In this document: piece after piece, positions 13,215-24,270 of the stretch
Position numbering within the stretch: position 1 is the stretch's first letter
How the letters are laid out: every line of letters starts with the position of its first letter
Assembly: GCA_013396915.1 (NCBI GenBank)
Contig: VWZL01002559.1
Span: 124,001 to 188,000 of the forward strand
Length of the DNA: 64,000 nucleotides
Reading direction: 5' to 3'
From: Stercorarius parasiticus
Lineage: Eukaryota > Chordata > Aves > Charadriiformes > Stercorariidae
Position numbers and translations under genes: made by a program
The notes under the pieces: generated by a model
Seen by the model: the letters and a program-made list of their open reading frames with translations, nothing else
What the model was told of the DNA's origin: nothing
The model's database searches: none

Positions 13215-13400
13215 TCTAAAAGTTGTGCAATTACATTAACACAGTACAGGGCTGGAGCTAATAAGCCCAACGCTTGGCAAGTCTAATGAGCTTGGATCCA
13301 TGCCATGCTAGCAGCAGCAACTCAAATTCCAATTACATCAGAGAATGTTCACATCTGCCTCAAAGGCCGTTTAAACGTGCCTGTGCTGTCAAGCTCTACC
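13215..13400. promoter_or_regulatory. Candidate conserved regulatory element (unverified)
   Basis: This non-repetitive stretch is dense in homeodomain-type words: CAATTACATTAA, AGCTAATAAGC, TCTAATGAGC and CCAATTACATCAG. They are spaced through about 130 bases, with little simple sequence between. That composition is typical of vertebrate developmental enhancers, but AT-rich DNA also produces such words by chance. There is no alignment behind this call. Confidence 0.15.
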
Positions 13401-13730
13401 TTAGGTAGTTCAGGGAAGACCTGTTCTTGTAACCACTTTGGGTTCCTAAGTATATTCAATGCCAGAGCTTGTACAAGTCTGTAATCAGCTCTCAGTCCAC
13501 TCCTCCTGTCTCTTCCCACCTACCTCTGCCAGTTACATTACAGCAATTTATGAAGTATAGGGTAGCAGTAAGGTTGTCATCACACATACACAATAATCAA
13601 ATGCCACAGTCGGAGGAAAGAGAAAACTGTCACACAAGGTAAGGGAGCAACCAGTCATCTGGATTAGGAGTATCAGTTTAGTCTACTGCAGAATCACAGA
13701 ATGGTCGGGGTTGTAAGGGACCTCTGGAGA

Positions 13731-14312
13731 TCATCTAGTCCAACCCCCCTGCCAGAGCAGGGTCACCCANNNNNNNNNNNNNNNNNNNNNNNNNNNNNNN
13801 NNNNNNNNNNNNNNNNCCCTCTCCAGCAGTTCCCTGTCCTTCTTGAACCGGGAAGCCCAGAACTGGACACAGTATTCCAGATGTGGCCTCACCAAGGCAG
13901 AGTAGAGGGGGAGGATGACCTCCCTCGACCTGGTGGCCATACTCTTCTTGATGCACCCCAGGATGCCATTGGCCTTCTTGGCCACAAGGACACATTGCTG
14001 GCTCATGGTCACCCCGTTGTCCACCAGGACTGCCAGGTCTCTTTCCACAGAGCTGCTCTCCAGCAGGTCAGCCCCCAGCCTGTACTGGTGCATGGGGTTA
14101 TTCCTCCCCAGGTGCAGCACCCTACACTTGCCCTTTTTGAATTTCATAAGGTTTCTCTCTGCCCAGCTCTCCAACCTGTCTAGGTCTCTGTACGGCGGCA
14201 CAGCCTTCTGGTATGTCAGCCACCCTCCCGGTTTTGTGTCATCAGCAAACTTGCTGAGGGTGCACTCTATCCCCTCATCCAGGTCATTGATGAATATATT
14301 GAACAGAATTTC
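13731..14312 (-). pseudogene. CR1 reverse transcriptase remnant, gapped
   Basis: The minus-strand translation enters at [26 protein letters not shown] (about 14310 to 14235), so the catalytic FADD box is kept. It then reads a typical CR1 connection region ([52 protein letters not shown]) up to the gap. Everything upstream of the FxxN-D motif, including motif A, is missing. The 3' coding end falls in or beyond the N run. It is a non-functional fragment. Confidence 0.88.
13770..13816. other. Assembly gap, 47 Ns
   Basis: A run of N inside a CR1 copy. Both flanks are CR1 in the same orientation, so the missing sequence is almost certainly CR1 too. Confidence 0.98.
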
Positions 14313-15620
14313 CTAGTCAAGTCTTGTTGACCTCTGAGCCAGATTTTTAATTTGGTCTTGGTGGATTATTTCTGTGCTCAAAGGCATTTGTATCTTTCTC
14401 AATTTACCACTGGCTATGTAATACTCTGATTCTCTTCATTTTATCTTGGGAGTCACTACAGAGACACAGTAAGATGCAGATATATTTGCAAGAATTGACA
14501 GGAAGGAAGGCCAGATAAGTAATGAAGAATGAAGCTAGCTAGCTCCAAAAAGACAGCTGAAGCCTGCTCTGCATAGAAGAACGTTCACACATATTTAAAC
14601 CAGATTGTACTCATGCCTAAAATAGGTTAAAGTAAATTCAGAGTACTTTTACCCCCAAATGAGTGTCCAAAGAAGGCCCCTTGTGTAATCACTGTGGAGC
14701 TCAAACACAGGAGCAGTTACACTGAGCAACATGAAGCAACCACGTTGATTTTACTTGTTTGTGGCTACTATGAACTAAAACCCACAACAACCACCACCAA
14801 ACAGCTTCATGTTCTCTCACTGAGGCTTTATATAGCTGCATCTGCAAGCTCTGCATGGTTGTGAGAACTGGGGACTAAATGACTTGATTTTCTATTTCTT
14901 GGCATTTTCTGTAGCTATTTGTCTCTGAGCACTGCCATTACTTATCATCTTGATCTGGACTTGTACCAGTGCCTGCAAGAGGCACGGCACAACAAAGAAA
15001 CAGGCCCAATGAGGTACATACAGCTGGTGTTGGGTTATTACACTAGGCTGATACCCAAGTTGCAAACAAACAGTCTCTCCAAAGACATGTCTGTAACATG
15101 ATAGTGGATGCTAGTGGGAAAGGCTGATAGACAATTTTCCTCATCATTAATTTTCCACATTGGTGTTTGGCAAATAGAAAGTGGAAATTCAATATACCAA
15201 TCAAATCTTTGTGCTGAACATGTCAATTTAAGCTAGGGTAACACTTTCTGTGAATGAAACCAGAGCCCACTGCCTTTTTGCACTCAATATTTTGAGCTTG
15301 AATTTCAGACCAAGTCAGTGATCTTTTCCCTGGTGCTGTGTGAAGGTGGGTTGGTGCTAAACTGAACGCACACAGATGTTCATGTTTCTCTATCACACCT
15401 TTGCTTATTTGGTGTTATTACAAATGCTTTTCAGTGTGTGTTACATTGAGTTAATTTGTACAGAGGACAAACTTTAGATGTTCTAAGCAAAAGATATGAA
15501 AGGTTGGTCCCCTTCTCTAAAACGCAAGGGCCTGTACACTGATATTTTAGAGAGAACTTCAGCAGCAAGCAGCTGGGACTTGGAACTGAGATTTATAGCA
15601 AGGGATTCTTATTCAAGCAT
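14313..15620. other. Unique non-coding DNA
   Basis: I see nothing recognisable. Frames are short and random-looking on both strands. Confidence 0.6.
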
Positions 15621-15845
15621 AATCATAGAATCGCCTAGGTTGGAAGAGAGCTTTTAAGATCATCGAGTCCAATCATCAACGTAACACTGCCAAAACCACC
15701 GCTAACCCATGTCCCTCAGCACCACGTCTACCTGTCTTTTAAATACCTCCAGGGATGGTGACTCCACCATTTCCCTGGCCAGCCTGTTCCAACGTTTTGA
15801 TAACCCTTTCAGTGAAGAAATTTTTCCTGATATCCGATCTAAACC
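15621..15845 (-). mobile_element. CR1 LINE 3'-end fragment
   Basis: It begins with 'aatcatagaatcgcctaggt', continues through the CR1 tail words (gagtccaatcatcaacgtaa, gggatggtgactccacca) and stops near 'gatatccgatctaaac'. Only the 3' untranslated tail and the last coding codons are present. It belongs to the same tail type as the copies at 1 and 34703. Confidence 0.93.
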
Positions 15846-17221
15846 AAATAACTCCATGCAATCACAACATATAAACTACACGCTATGTTTGTTTAGATGG
15901 AAATGAATCCGAATGTTTAAGTGATGAAGTATAATCAATGTAATATTTGGACGAGCGGATTGCTAAAAAGAAATGTGGACAGCCTCCTGACACCTTCCAG
16001 GAGGGACTGTCATCTCACCTCTTGCTCTACTACCTCAGGGAACTAGAGAGGGAATGAATCCCACCGCAGTCATGTCATTTCCTGGATATGGGAATACACT
16101 TCATATACATTGTTCCCAGTCTAGGTGACCAGAAAGCTTACACAGATAAAAGCTTATTGCTTTAAAATTACATTGCAAGTATATCTGATATTAGTTGTTT
16201 TTTTTCAGTACACTTTCTGTTGGTTTAGTCAAGTTGTTCTGTGTCCTGCTTTTGACTCTGTAAATGTTGTCTCTTGAAAAGAAAAGACATGCATTTCCTC
16301 TGTAAATTATACAGGAGTGAAGAGCATTTTTTTTTTAATTATTTTTTGTCAAGGGCTGTATCAGCCCATAAAGATGTTGGCAGGCCATGTATTAACCATG
16401 TACCATAGAGTTATCCGTTAATAATATGAATAAGGTTATATGCATATGAAGTAAGTCTCTTCCATCCTATATAGAGACAAAGCCATCCTTATTTGTGGAA
16501 GTTACTGCTGAAGCAGCTGAGATAAGAAGTCAATCTTCATAGCTTGTGGCAATGTGTAAATAATAAGTACAGCAAAAACTATTTATTTGGAGCACCAATC
16601 CATACAGCAGTACAGGTAGATGAACCAAAGGCAGAAAAAAGAAAATAATAAAAATTCTGGAAGAATAATTGCAGAAGCATCGTGATAGCCAAAAGAAAGC
16701 TCCCTCTTGGTGCTGAACCTCATGTATTTCAGACCTAGTCAGCTCAGGAGATTTTGCTCTGTTATCTACAGTAGACTGTCTCAGGGAAAACACAGGCTAA
16801 ATCTGCTACCTGGCAGAAGAAAACTAACCCCGCTCTTTGGAAAGACAGACACCAAGCTTAGAAGAGCTTTTAAGAGTTTGAATCAGCCAAGAAGCTCATG
16901 CAGTACTACAATCTTTTTTGACCTAGTATCAAAGACAAAATACATTTTAGGACCAAATTCCAGAGAAGTAGCTTCACCTATCACCGGATCACATGCAGTT
17001 AGAAGTATACCAAATTGATATTGATAATTGTTATACCAGGGTATAGGGGAGTGTGGGCAAGAAAAAGGTGCCACTGGAATAAGCCGGGGGGCATTTCGGT
17101 GCTTATCAAATGCATGCCAGACTTAACAGAAGGACTTTTCTCTGCATATCTCCTAAGACCACACTTCCAAGTTTTGTCAAGCTTTTCCTTTATAAAATCA
17201 TCTCTTTAAAATGGTTCAACT

Positions 17222-17325
17222 GGACAAGGCCCTGATCTCATGTTGGCAGTATAAGGCTAATGCTTTCTCCATTCACTTTGGAAGAGTACCTTGGATTTAC
17301 ACCAGTGGAGCATGAAAGCAAGGAT
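17222..17325. repeat. Probable ancient amniote palindromic (MITE-like) repeat
   Basis: The order of words here (ggccctgatctca, ctccattcactttggaag, tggatttacaccagtgga) follows an old dispersed repeat I know from bird and reptile genomes. In it, a 'gatctcagttacaccagtgtaaatc' arm, a 'tccattgacttcaatgga' centre and the complementary arm make a long palindrome. This copy is heavily decayed on the left arm. The resemblance is from memory and not from an alignment. Confidence 0.4.
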
Positions 17326-18931
17326 ACAGCACAAGGTATTGAGTGTGCTAGTATTCTGTCATAAACAAAGCATTACAGATATTTGTGTAACCCAAAACCT
17401 GTTCAAGATGTTTTGGTATCGCATTTCACAGTAAACTGGTAGGTAATTTAAAGCATGAAGACTGGCAACTTAAATCATACACTATGACTGAAAAATAGCT
17501 CAACAAAAGGCACAGAATTTAATCAAACACTAGATGAGAAGCTTGCCTGAACTGAGGTGCCTCTTTCTCATTTGTCCATGCCTAAGACAGTGCACTAAGA
17601 TAAAAAAGCACAGTACTTATACCAGTGTGCTTACATAAATGACTTGATTCTACTGCTCCAGCAATTTATTTCTCACAGGTAGTAGCTGTATAATTGTAAG
17701 TGTGTAAGGATTATTGAAACATCGGTGAGAGAGTGAGAGCTCTGAGCTTTTGGGTTTGTTTTCTTTTTAATCATGTTTCTGGTTCAGATCAATCTAGGTG
17801 ATAGAGAAAGAAAAAAGAGAAACAATGCAATACAGAAACCACTTTGGAAGCATAACCTGAGCAAACAGTCCAAACCCCCCAAGACTGTATTTTTATTCCC
17901 TTGGAGTATTGCTATTATAAATGGAAACTGTACATTCTGTGGGTGTATATATGCTCCAGGGAGGGCAGGGGAAGGACAGGACACACGCACTTTTTCACTT
18001 TAAAACCTTGAAAAACTCTAAATGGGTTACGTGCACCAGTTGGATAATGCTTAGAAAAACCTTTGACTTTCTCAAATCCATAGCATTAAAGTAATAGTCC
18101 ATAAAGGTGGCCAGAGATGATAGCTTAGTAATTTCCTAGGGTTATTTTTAGAATGTAAGATTGAGACATTTTACAGAAAAGCTCCGAGAGAGAGTTTAGT
18201 TTCACTTGCAGCCATGCTGGGTTGTTATCTAAGGAGAAACAATACCTCATATGTGTAGCTTAGCTCTTCTCCTAAAAAACCTGAAAATTAGAGACCCGAA
18301 GGCCACCACAGCAGAAAGGTTTTAATTTCATTATTAGATAGAAATCCAAGTGCATTAGTAATTTCTTTTGATATGGTTGTTTCAGAATTAAACAAGTATA
18401 AAAAGAGAATGCCCTTGTAAGAAGGTTTTAATTAAGAAGGCAAAGCATGAAAGAGAAGAATGGAAAGCAAATTTTGCTGAGTTCTCTGAATGGAAGGGAT
18501 AGGATGTACACATACCCTCAACAAAGCGATCAAAGCAAAAATGATCCACTCTTTTGCTGCAGTCTAATCTGAAGTTACAAAGCATAAAGCTCTGAAAGCG
18601 TATGGGTCATAGGACAAACATGAGAAACAGCATTTTAAGTGACTACCCTGGAGAGCCGCTACAACCCTTTAAAGACTCTGCAAAATTAGAATACACTGCT
18701 CACTGCCATGATAATAAGCAACAAAATGCTAAAGTATCTTCAGAAGATAACATATCAAAAGCAGCAAACAAAGGAATGTAAAATAGGTAATGCTGGATCT
18801 GAATATGATACTGCGAAGCCCAGTGTCCACACCCTTTCTAACTTTTTAAGAGAAAATTTGACTTCATAATGCCTCTGGCTCTAGGAAAGTTGTCCTAGTT
18901 TCTCTTTCAAGAGCATAGGCTCAGTTTCTAC

Positions 18932-18951
18932 ATATATATATATATATATAT
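18932..18951. repeat. (TA)n microsatellite
   Basis: Ten perfect AT dinucleotides, self-complementary and able to extrude as a cruciform. Confidence 0.95.
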
Positions 18952-19249
18952 GAACTTAAATTAATGTTTCAAAAAATTATAGTCTTGGAAAAATAAAAAA
19001 AAAAACACCACCATTTTAAGAGGTGCTCAATGATTGTACTTCTGTTGCTTCTCCTGGATTCAGGAAAAATATCAAGAACTATTTTTCTTTCGATTACCAA
19101 CTATCTGTTCCATACTGCTCTATATCTCTCCTTCACTCCAAAATACTGAAATACATTCCCTTTTTAATAAGCCTGAGTGTACCCACAGCTCCTTGCAAAT
19201 CCATTAATGTCAGCTTCAGATGCTGAATTGCCAGTGGTACTGTATCTAG

Positions 19250-19870
19250 TCTTACTGACATCATGTAGATAATTAACCTTCAGGCCAGGGAAGGGCCTAC
19301 TTTCCCCCCCTTCCCCCCCAGGCTGTTTTGAGCATAATTTAACAGAACAAACATTTAAACCTGCTGTATATTAACTCCTAAACACCCTACAATCAATTTT
19401 GTGAATTCTGCCCATCTTCTGGGGGGTGACGCATCCCATTTAGAATACAAAGTGATAACCTTCATTCGCCATGGTTAAAAAGCTTTTGGAATGATGATTA
19501 ATTAGCACATTGAACATACATCTGGGGATGATCAAGTGAGCTACAAAAATTGCATAAAGAATTTTCTCTGTGCCCGTCTCCTCTCAGCTTTTAAAAAAAA
19601 TCTCAGACCAGTGAATTAAAAGAGAGTTTAACTAGTGCCTTCATCTCTATTGGTCAGTAATTCATTATAGTGGTATGTCCCTTTTTTAGGTTATTTATAT
19701 AAACAAAGGGAACTGACCTCATTTGGTATCTGCCAGCATTTGCCCTGTCAAAGAATCCCTTTTGATGATATCTAGACTATAACAATTGAAGCTCAAGGAA
19801 TTGTTCAACTTCTGCTAAAAGCTCTCTATAAAAGTGATAAGAGCAATTGTACCTGTTTACTCACATCTAG
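19250..19870. promoter_or_regulatory. Candidate conserved regulatory stretch (unverified)
   Basis: Long non-repetitive AT-rich sequence with many homeodomain and TCF/LEF-like words: GATTAATTAGCAC near 19495, GTAATTCATTATAG near 19660, ATATAAACAAAG near 19700 and CCCTTTTGATGAT near 19758. Few simple repeats and no open frames. It reads like vertebrate conserved non-coding DNA, but only a multi-species alignment could show that. Confidence 0.17.
19301..19319. repeat. C-rich run
   Basis: Two C tracts of seven or more bases separated by TT. The minus strand is correspondingly G-rich. Confidence 0.85.
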
Positions 19871-22800
19871 TAGCTGGTCACAAGTTCAGAGAACTCTTTC
19901 AGACACAAAGTTTTGTCAGGATGCAGAAAAGAAGAGAAGCACACATGCATATAAACAAAACTGAAAAAAACACAACATGGTCCTCTGTCCTCTAGATTGG
20001 AGTCAGAGACAACCTAGGCTCTAGAAACTCTTGCTAGAAGCCAATGGCATCACTTAACAGCCCCTTTGTTCTGGGGCAAAGTCTCTCATTTTAGTTCAAA
20101 ATAGTCTCTCTTTCATCTGTGTATAGAAAATAAAGAATTTTTTGCATATTTGGATTCCGCCCCCCCATATAATTCTTAATTTCTAGTCAGCTTGCTGAAA
20201 ATTATACAAAAAAGACACATATATGAGTCAGGTTTCTGTTTTGGAGGAAAGTAAATTTTTCTTCTGACCTCTGATCTTCCCCATAATTTCCATCCTAAAA
20301 ACCTAGTCTTGTGTCTGTGGAATTAGAGCAGAATTCTGTAGCTTGAAATAAGGAGAAGCCTGGACTCAGGAAACCTTTACTCTCTTCCTTGCATTTAATA
20401 TTTTAGCCAGCTTAGACTGTCTGTACAACGAAGGGTGAGAGGATGCAGTTGTGTTTTATGCACTATAGGTTGATTATTTTTTTTCTGTTTGCAAGTTCTA
20501 TTGTATATTTTTAGCTGTAACAGCACTCAAGCCAAGAAATACTCCTACTTTTGGAGTTTACTTAATTTCCCTCCTACGCTGATTTGTGGAGGAATGACAA
20601 GCTTGACACGTGGCTGAGAGTGCAACTTCCCTCTATTGATTCAGCGCGTCCAGAGGTGACATAGATGATGACAAGGTGGCACTGTATTGACCCATACGCT
20701 CCTGTCTCTCTGCTTCACTGCATAGACTCTTTTATAAAGTAAAACTACTTTTAAACAACTGAAACAGTATTAAGAAATAGAGCTTATGTGCTCGATTTCC
20801 TCTATGAAATTTTGGAATATCTTTCAAACTATTACCTTCTCAAATAAAATGTGCCTCACAGATGTTTAATATTTATGTAGCACATGCAGTATGTTCTTTT
20901 CACTAGACTGGAATCCTTAGACTGTGATTCTGAGTTAGAAGATACTCAGATAAGCACTGTAAGCAGATGATAAATCAAATCAGTGGAATCCATACAGCAT
21001 ATATTAAAAAAAAAATTTGAAATCACTAAGACAGTGCTTATTTATCCACATAATTTATTCCAGTTTAATCTCTGTGTACGCATAGCAACAAAGAGACTTC
21101 ATTCCAGCTCTGAATGTGAGCACGTAAAATTATTATGTTACTAGAGAACGGTATGTGAAGACACAGAGCACTTTGGGATTGTTTATGTGGTGAAACGAAC
21201 ATAAGGTCCATTGTCCTTTCTTTCTGACTTTAGCTCATATATTTGAATTATTTCTCTGATATTTTGCTGCACTCTTCAAAACCCTTTGAAAGGAAGAACA
21301 TTGTTGGAATATGCCAGATAATAATAGAATCACAAGCAACAGTCAGTGAAGGGGGTGCGGGTGGGCAGGAATAGAAAAATCCCATTGTCTAATTATTAAA
21401 TCTATTCACCAGACTTGGGGAGATGTCAGAATACTTAAAAAACCTTCATCCTAACAGCAGTGCTGTAATTAGGGAGCTGCTATAAGAATTGGAGAGAGAA
21501 GACAACAAAATGAGAATCACAAGTGTTAGTGGTAAAAGGGTCGATTTAGGCTACCAAATCCTTTTCCCCACTGTTCCCCAACAGGGCTTCACAACTGCCT
21601 GGGTGGGAGCAGAAGCAGAATGGACAGAAAGAATTAAGAGAGAGACCTCAGAACAGGAAATATGTCAGAGAATTTAGATGGAGCTCAGCCTCTTTCAGAG
21701 GGAAAGTAAGTAGGAGGCAGAGCATTGCATTAGCTTTCATGTAAGCAGAAATAGTTCCTCAGATGACAATGGAGTTTATTCTACCCTCCCAGTTGGGGTG
21801 AGTTTTTCCCAGCAAAGAGATAAACGATGATAAGATTAAATAGCAATCAGTTTATCAGTGATCTGTCTGATTAATTCCCAAGCCTTACCAGGCTTCATGG
21901 TATAGCATGAGTTTTGCGTTTATGGTGTAATTCTTAAAGCCCGTCTACTGGAGCTAAGTGATTACATGGGAACTCAGCTTTCATTAAAGACTTTAAATGA
22001 ATTTCTAACCATGATAATTGCAATTTAAAAAGTCTGAAAGCACAATTTTTAAAAGTTGCACACCCAACAAGTCAAATAGTATTTTAAAAACTATTAGAAT
22101 CTAATTTCTGAGAGGTACATATTGAAGATTGGCTGGTTCAGGGTTTTGAAATTCAAATACTGATCCACTTTAGCTGGATCACCCCATCTGAGATAATCTG
22201 GTTTTTTCCTATGTCTAAATTTAATTTGAATTATAGAACAGCAATTATTGAATTTATTTTCATCTTGAAAACAGTTTCACGCTTGTAAGTTAGGGCTAAA
22301 TATACATCAAAGAATCTTTTATAAGCCTGTAAGATTATTGCGATCTCTTACGCAATATGTTACAGAGTGGCTGAATAGAATGCATTAGATTCTTTTTTTC
22401 ACTTAGCCAATGTGCCTGCTACAGAAAGGAGCGTCCTAATACAAATACATATGCCCATTAGAGGACTTCACTCAAGACTGAATTTTGGCTCACAGGTCTG
22501 TAACCATGTGCAAGCTACTTCTCATTCTTCAGCTTGAAAATGGAGACACTCTGTCTCTTGATTACTGTTTGTTTACCTTTAATCATGATATTGTACATTG
22601 TCAGGGAAAAGTAGTTTCTTCTGTTGATGTATGTCAGCTAACAGAGCATTTAGTCCTAGGGTATAGCTGCCGTACAAATTATAGAGATATGCTTGTATGG
22701 GTGTTTTTACACCTGTTATATTTTTTGATACAGAAACTGAATTCAGATTCACGCATAATTTTGCCAGAAAGAAAAAAAAGAAGCCAGGGGGAAAGTAGAT

Positions 22801-23989
22801 AGTGACTCAAGAGGACATTCCTTGAATATTAACCAGGCTTTTGAATAATGCTTTTACAGTCTTCCAAAGTTTTGTTTGCTATTCCTTTCAGCAAATATTT
22901 ACAGAAATAATAGTAAGATCTGCTGGGAATAGCACAAAATATTCTCAGCATGATAATGCAAGAGCAGTAGGAACTTCCTCAAAGCGTTTTTGTATGTACC
23001 TCCAGCTAAAGACAGATTGTTTACACTGGAAACAGCATCATTTAGGATTTCAAAGAAAATTCATCATCAAAAGGCAATGCAGAAAAAATACTTGAGTCTC
23101 CAATAAGCAGGCAAATGTCTCTACCGGTGTGCATTTAGAAGAGCGTCCCTACCCTGTGTCATTGGGAAGGGCAGGCCCCAATCCATAACCCGGGGATGAA
23201 TCATTCATTATGGCAATCTGGGCTGTAAATTGGAGACATCTTGCAATACACACAAATGGAAGATATGGCATTTCCATGTTCCTGACAGCCGTGGAAACAG
23301 GCCTCATACAACTGTGGCTCTCAGGGGTGACAACAAAGAGCAGAAAAAGAAGGCCTGCTGATCATGGGATAACTTCTAGTGCAGTTTTGCCGGTGAACTA
23401 TTGTATTTCGAGACTGCAGTGTTTGGGATTCTTGCTGCGGTCCTTCAGCGTGCTCCAGTTTTTGGGGGAAAGCACCATTCACATTTCTGAACTGCAAGTA
23501 GTCATGTTTCAAATGCCCAGCTTTCATGAGGTACTGGAAAGCTGGTTAGTAACACCTGGGGGCAGCTCTTAAACTATAACAAAGTTAACACAAGGTCCAA
23601 GATCTAAGCTCAAAATAGGACTCTTAACAAGTTTGAGGACACTGCTCTTTGGTGATGCTATCAACATCATCCTATTTTTAAAGCCGGAATGCAAACACAT
23701 AATAGTTTCCAAATTTGGTATTTTTTTTTCAGTCTGCCTGTTCCCATTCCTACCTTACCTACCAGTTATTCCAGTTAAGAAATTGATCCTTTGTCAGCTT
23801 TTCATGTGTGTCCTAAATGAGTTTGGTCCTCATGATGTTTGAAGTAATTAGGCTGAAAGCATTGCATGCTTTTCTGTGAGCCTCTAAGGGTGAGAGCTGC
23901 TGAAACTATCAAGCACAGTTCATTTGGCAGAAAACATGGTCCACTGCTTTAAGGATGGCATTTTAGTGTAAAGGCTTCAGACAGCAGGC

Positions 23990-24270
23990 GCAACTCCGCA
24001 GCTATTAAACATAAGCCCTTTGATATGACAACCAGCAAACGGGTGAACTCCTATGCATCTCTCTCAAATTGGCAACGAACATAGGGCCCATTGTGCACAG
24101 ATTATGATAATTTATTGAACTGAAATTTTTTCTTTAAGACAATGATTACCGCGAGGTTGACAGTTTCTAACTTCATTTGAAGTTGCAGCTGCTGCTATCA
24201 TTATTCTGATTAGTTACCTTGAATTGCTTTGCAAAAGACAATTATCATTAGAGCTTCTCTATCACAAGGT
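23990..24270. promoter_or_regulatory. Candidate conserved regulatory element (unverified)
   Basis: A dense set of potential factor sites: GATTATGATAATTTATTG near 24110, ACAATGATTACCGCGAGG near 24140, an E-box CAGCTG at 24186-24191, ATCATTATTCTGATTAG near 24197-24213 and GACAATTATCATTAGAG near 24238. The stretch is free of repeats and of open frames. Of the three candidates listed this one looks the most enhancer-like to me, but that is pattern recognition only. Confidence 0.2.

Larger units (their letters stand above)
10836..13690. other. Unique non-coding DNA
   Basis: No gene recognised. 11280-12110 is somewhat richer in G+C and has overlapping short frames on both strands without any domain. 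12220-12900 is AT-rich. An (ATTT)n run lies at 12522-12538, and a candidate regulatory stretch at about 13215-13400. Confidence 0.55.
13691..14312 (-). mobile_element. CR1 LINE fragment interrupted by an assembly gap
   Basis: The 3' tail is recognisable at 13691-13769 ('gaatcacagaatggtcgggg'). A 47-base N run follows, then the C-terminal RT region and the RT core up to a word for [13 protein letters not shown] near 14300. Compared with the copy at 44040, about 370 bases should lie where 47 Ns are given, so the gap is under-sized or spans a deletion. Confidence 0.93.

Noticed and set aside
13701..14316. Plus-strand open frames across the CR1 copy
   Set aside because: They are antisense shadows of the CR1 RT remnant on the minus strand. 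The same applies to plus-strand frames at 10578, 44452 and 44843, and to minus-strand frames at 46777 and 46973.
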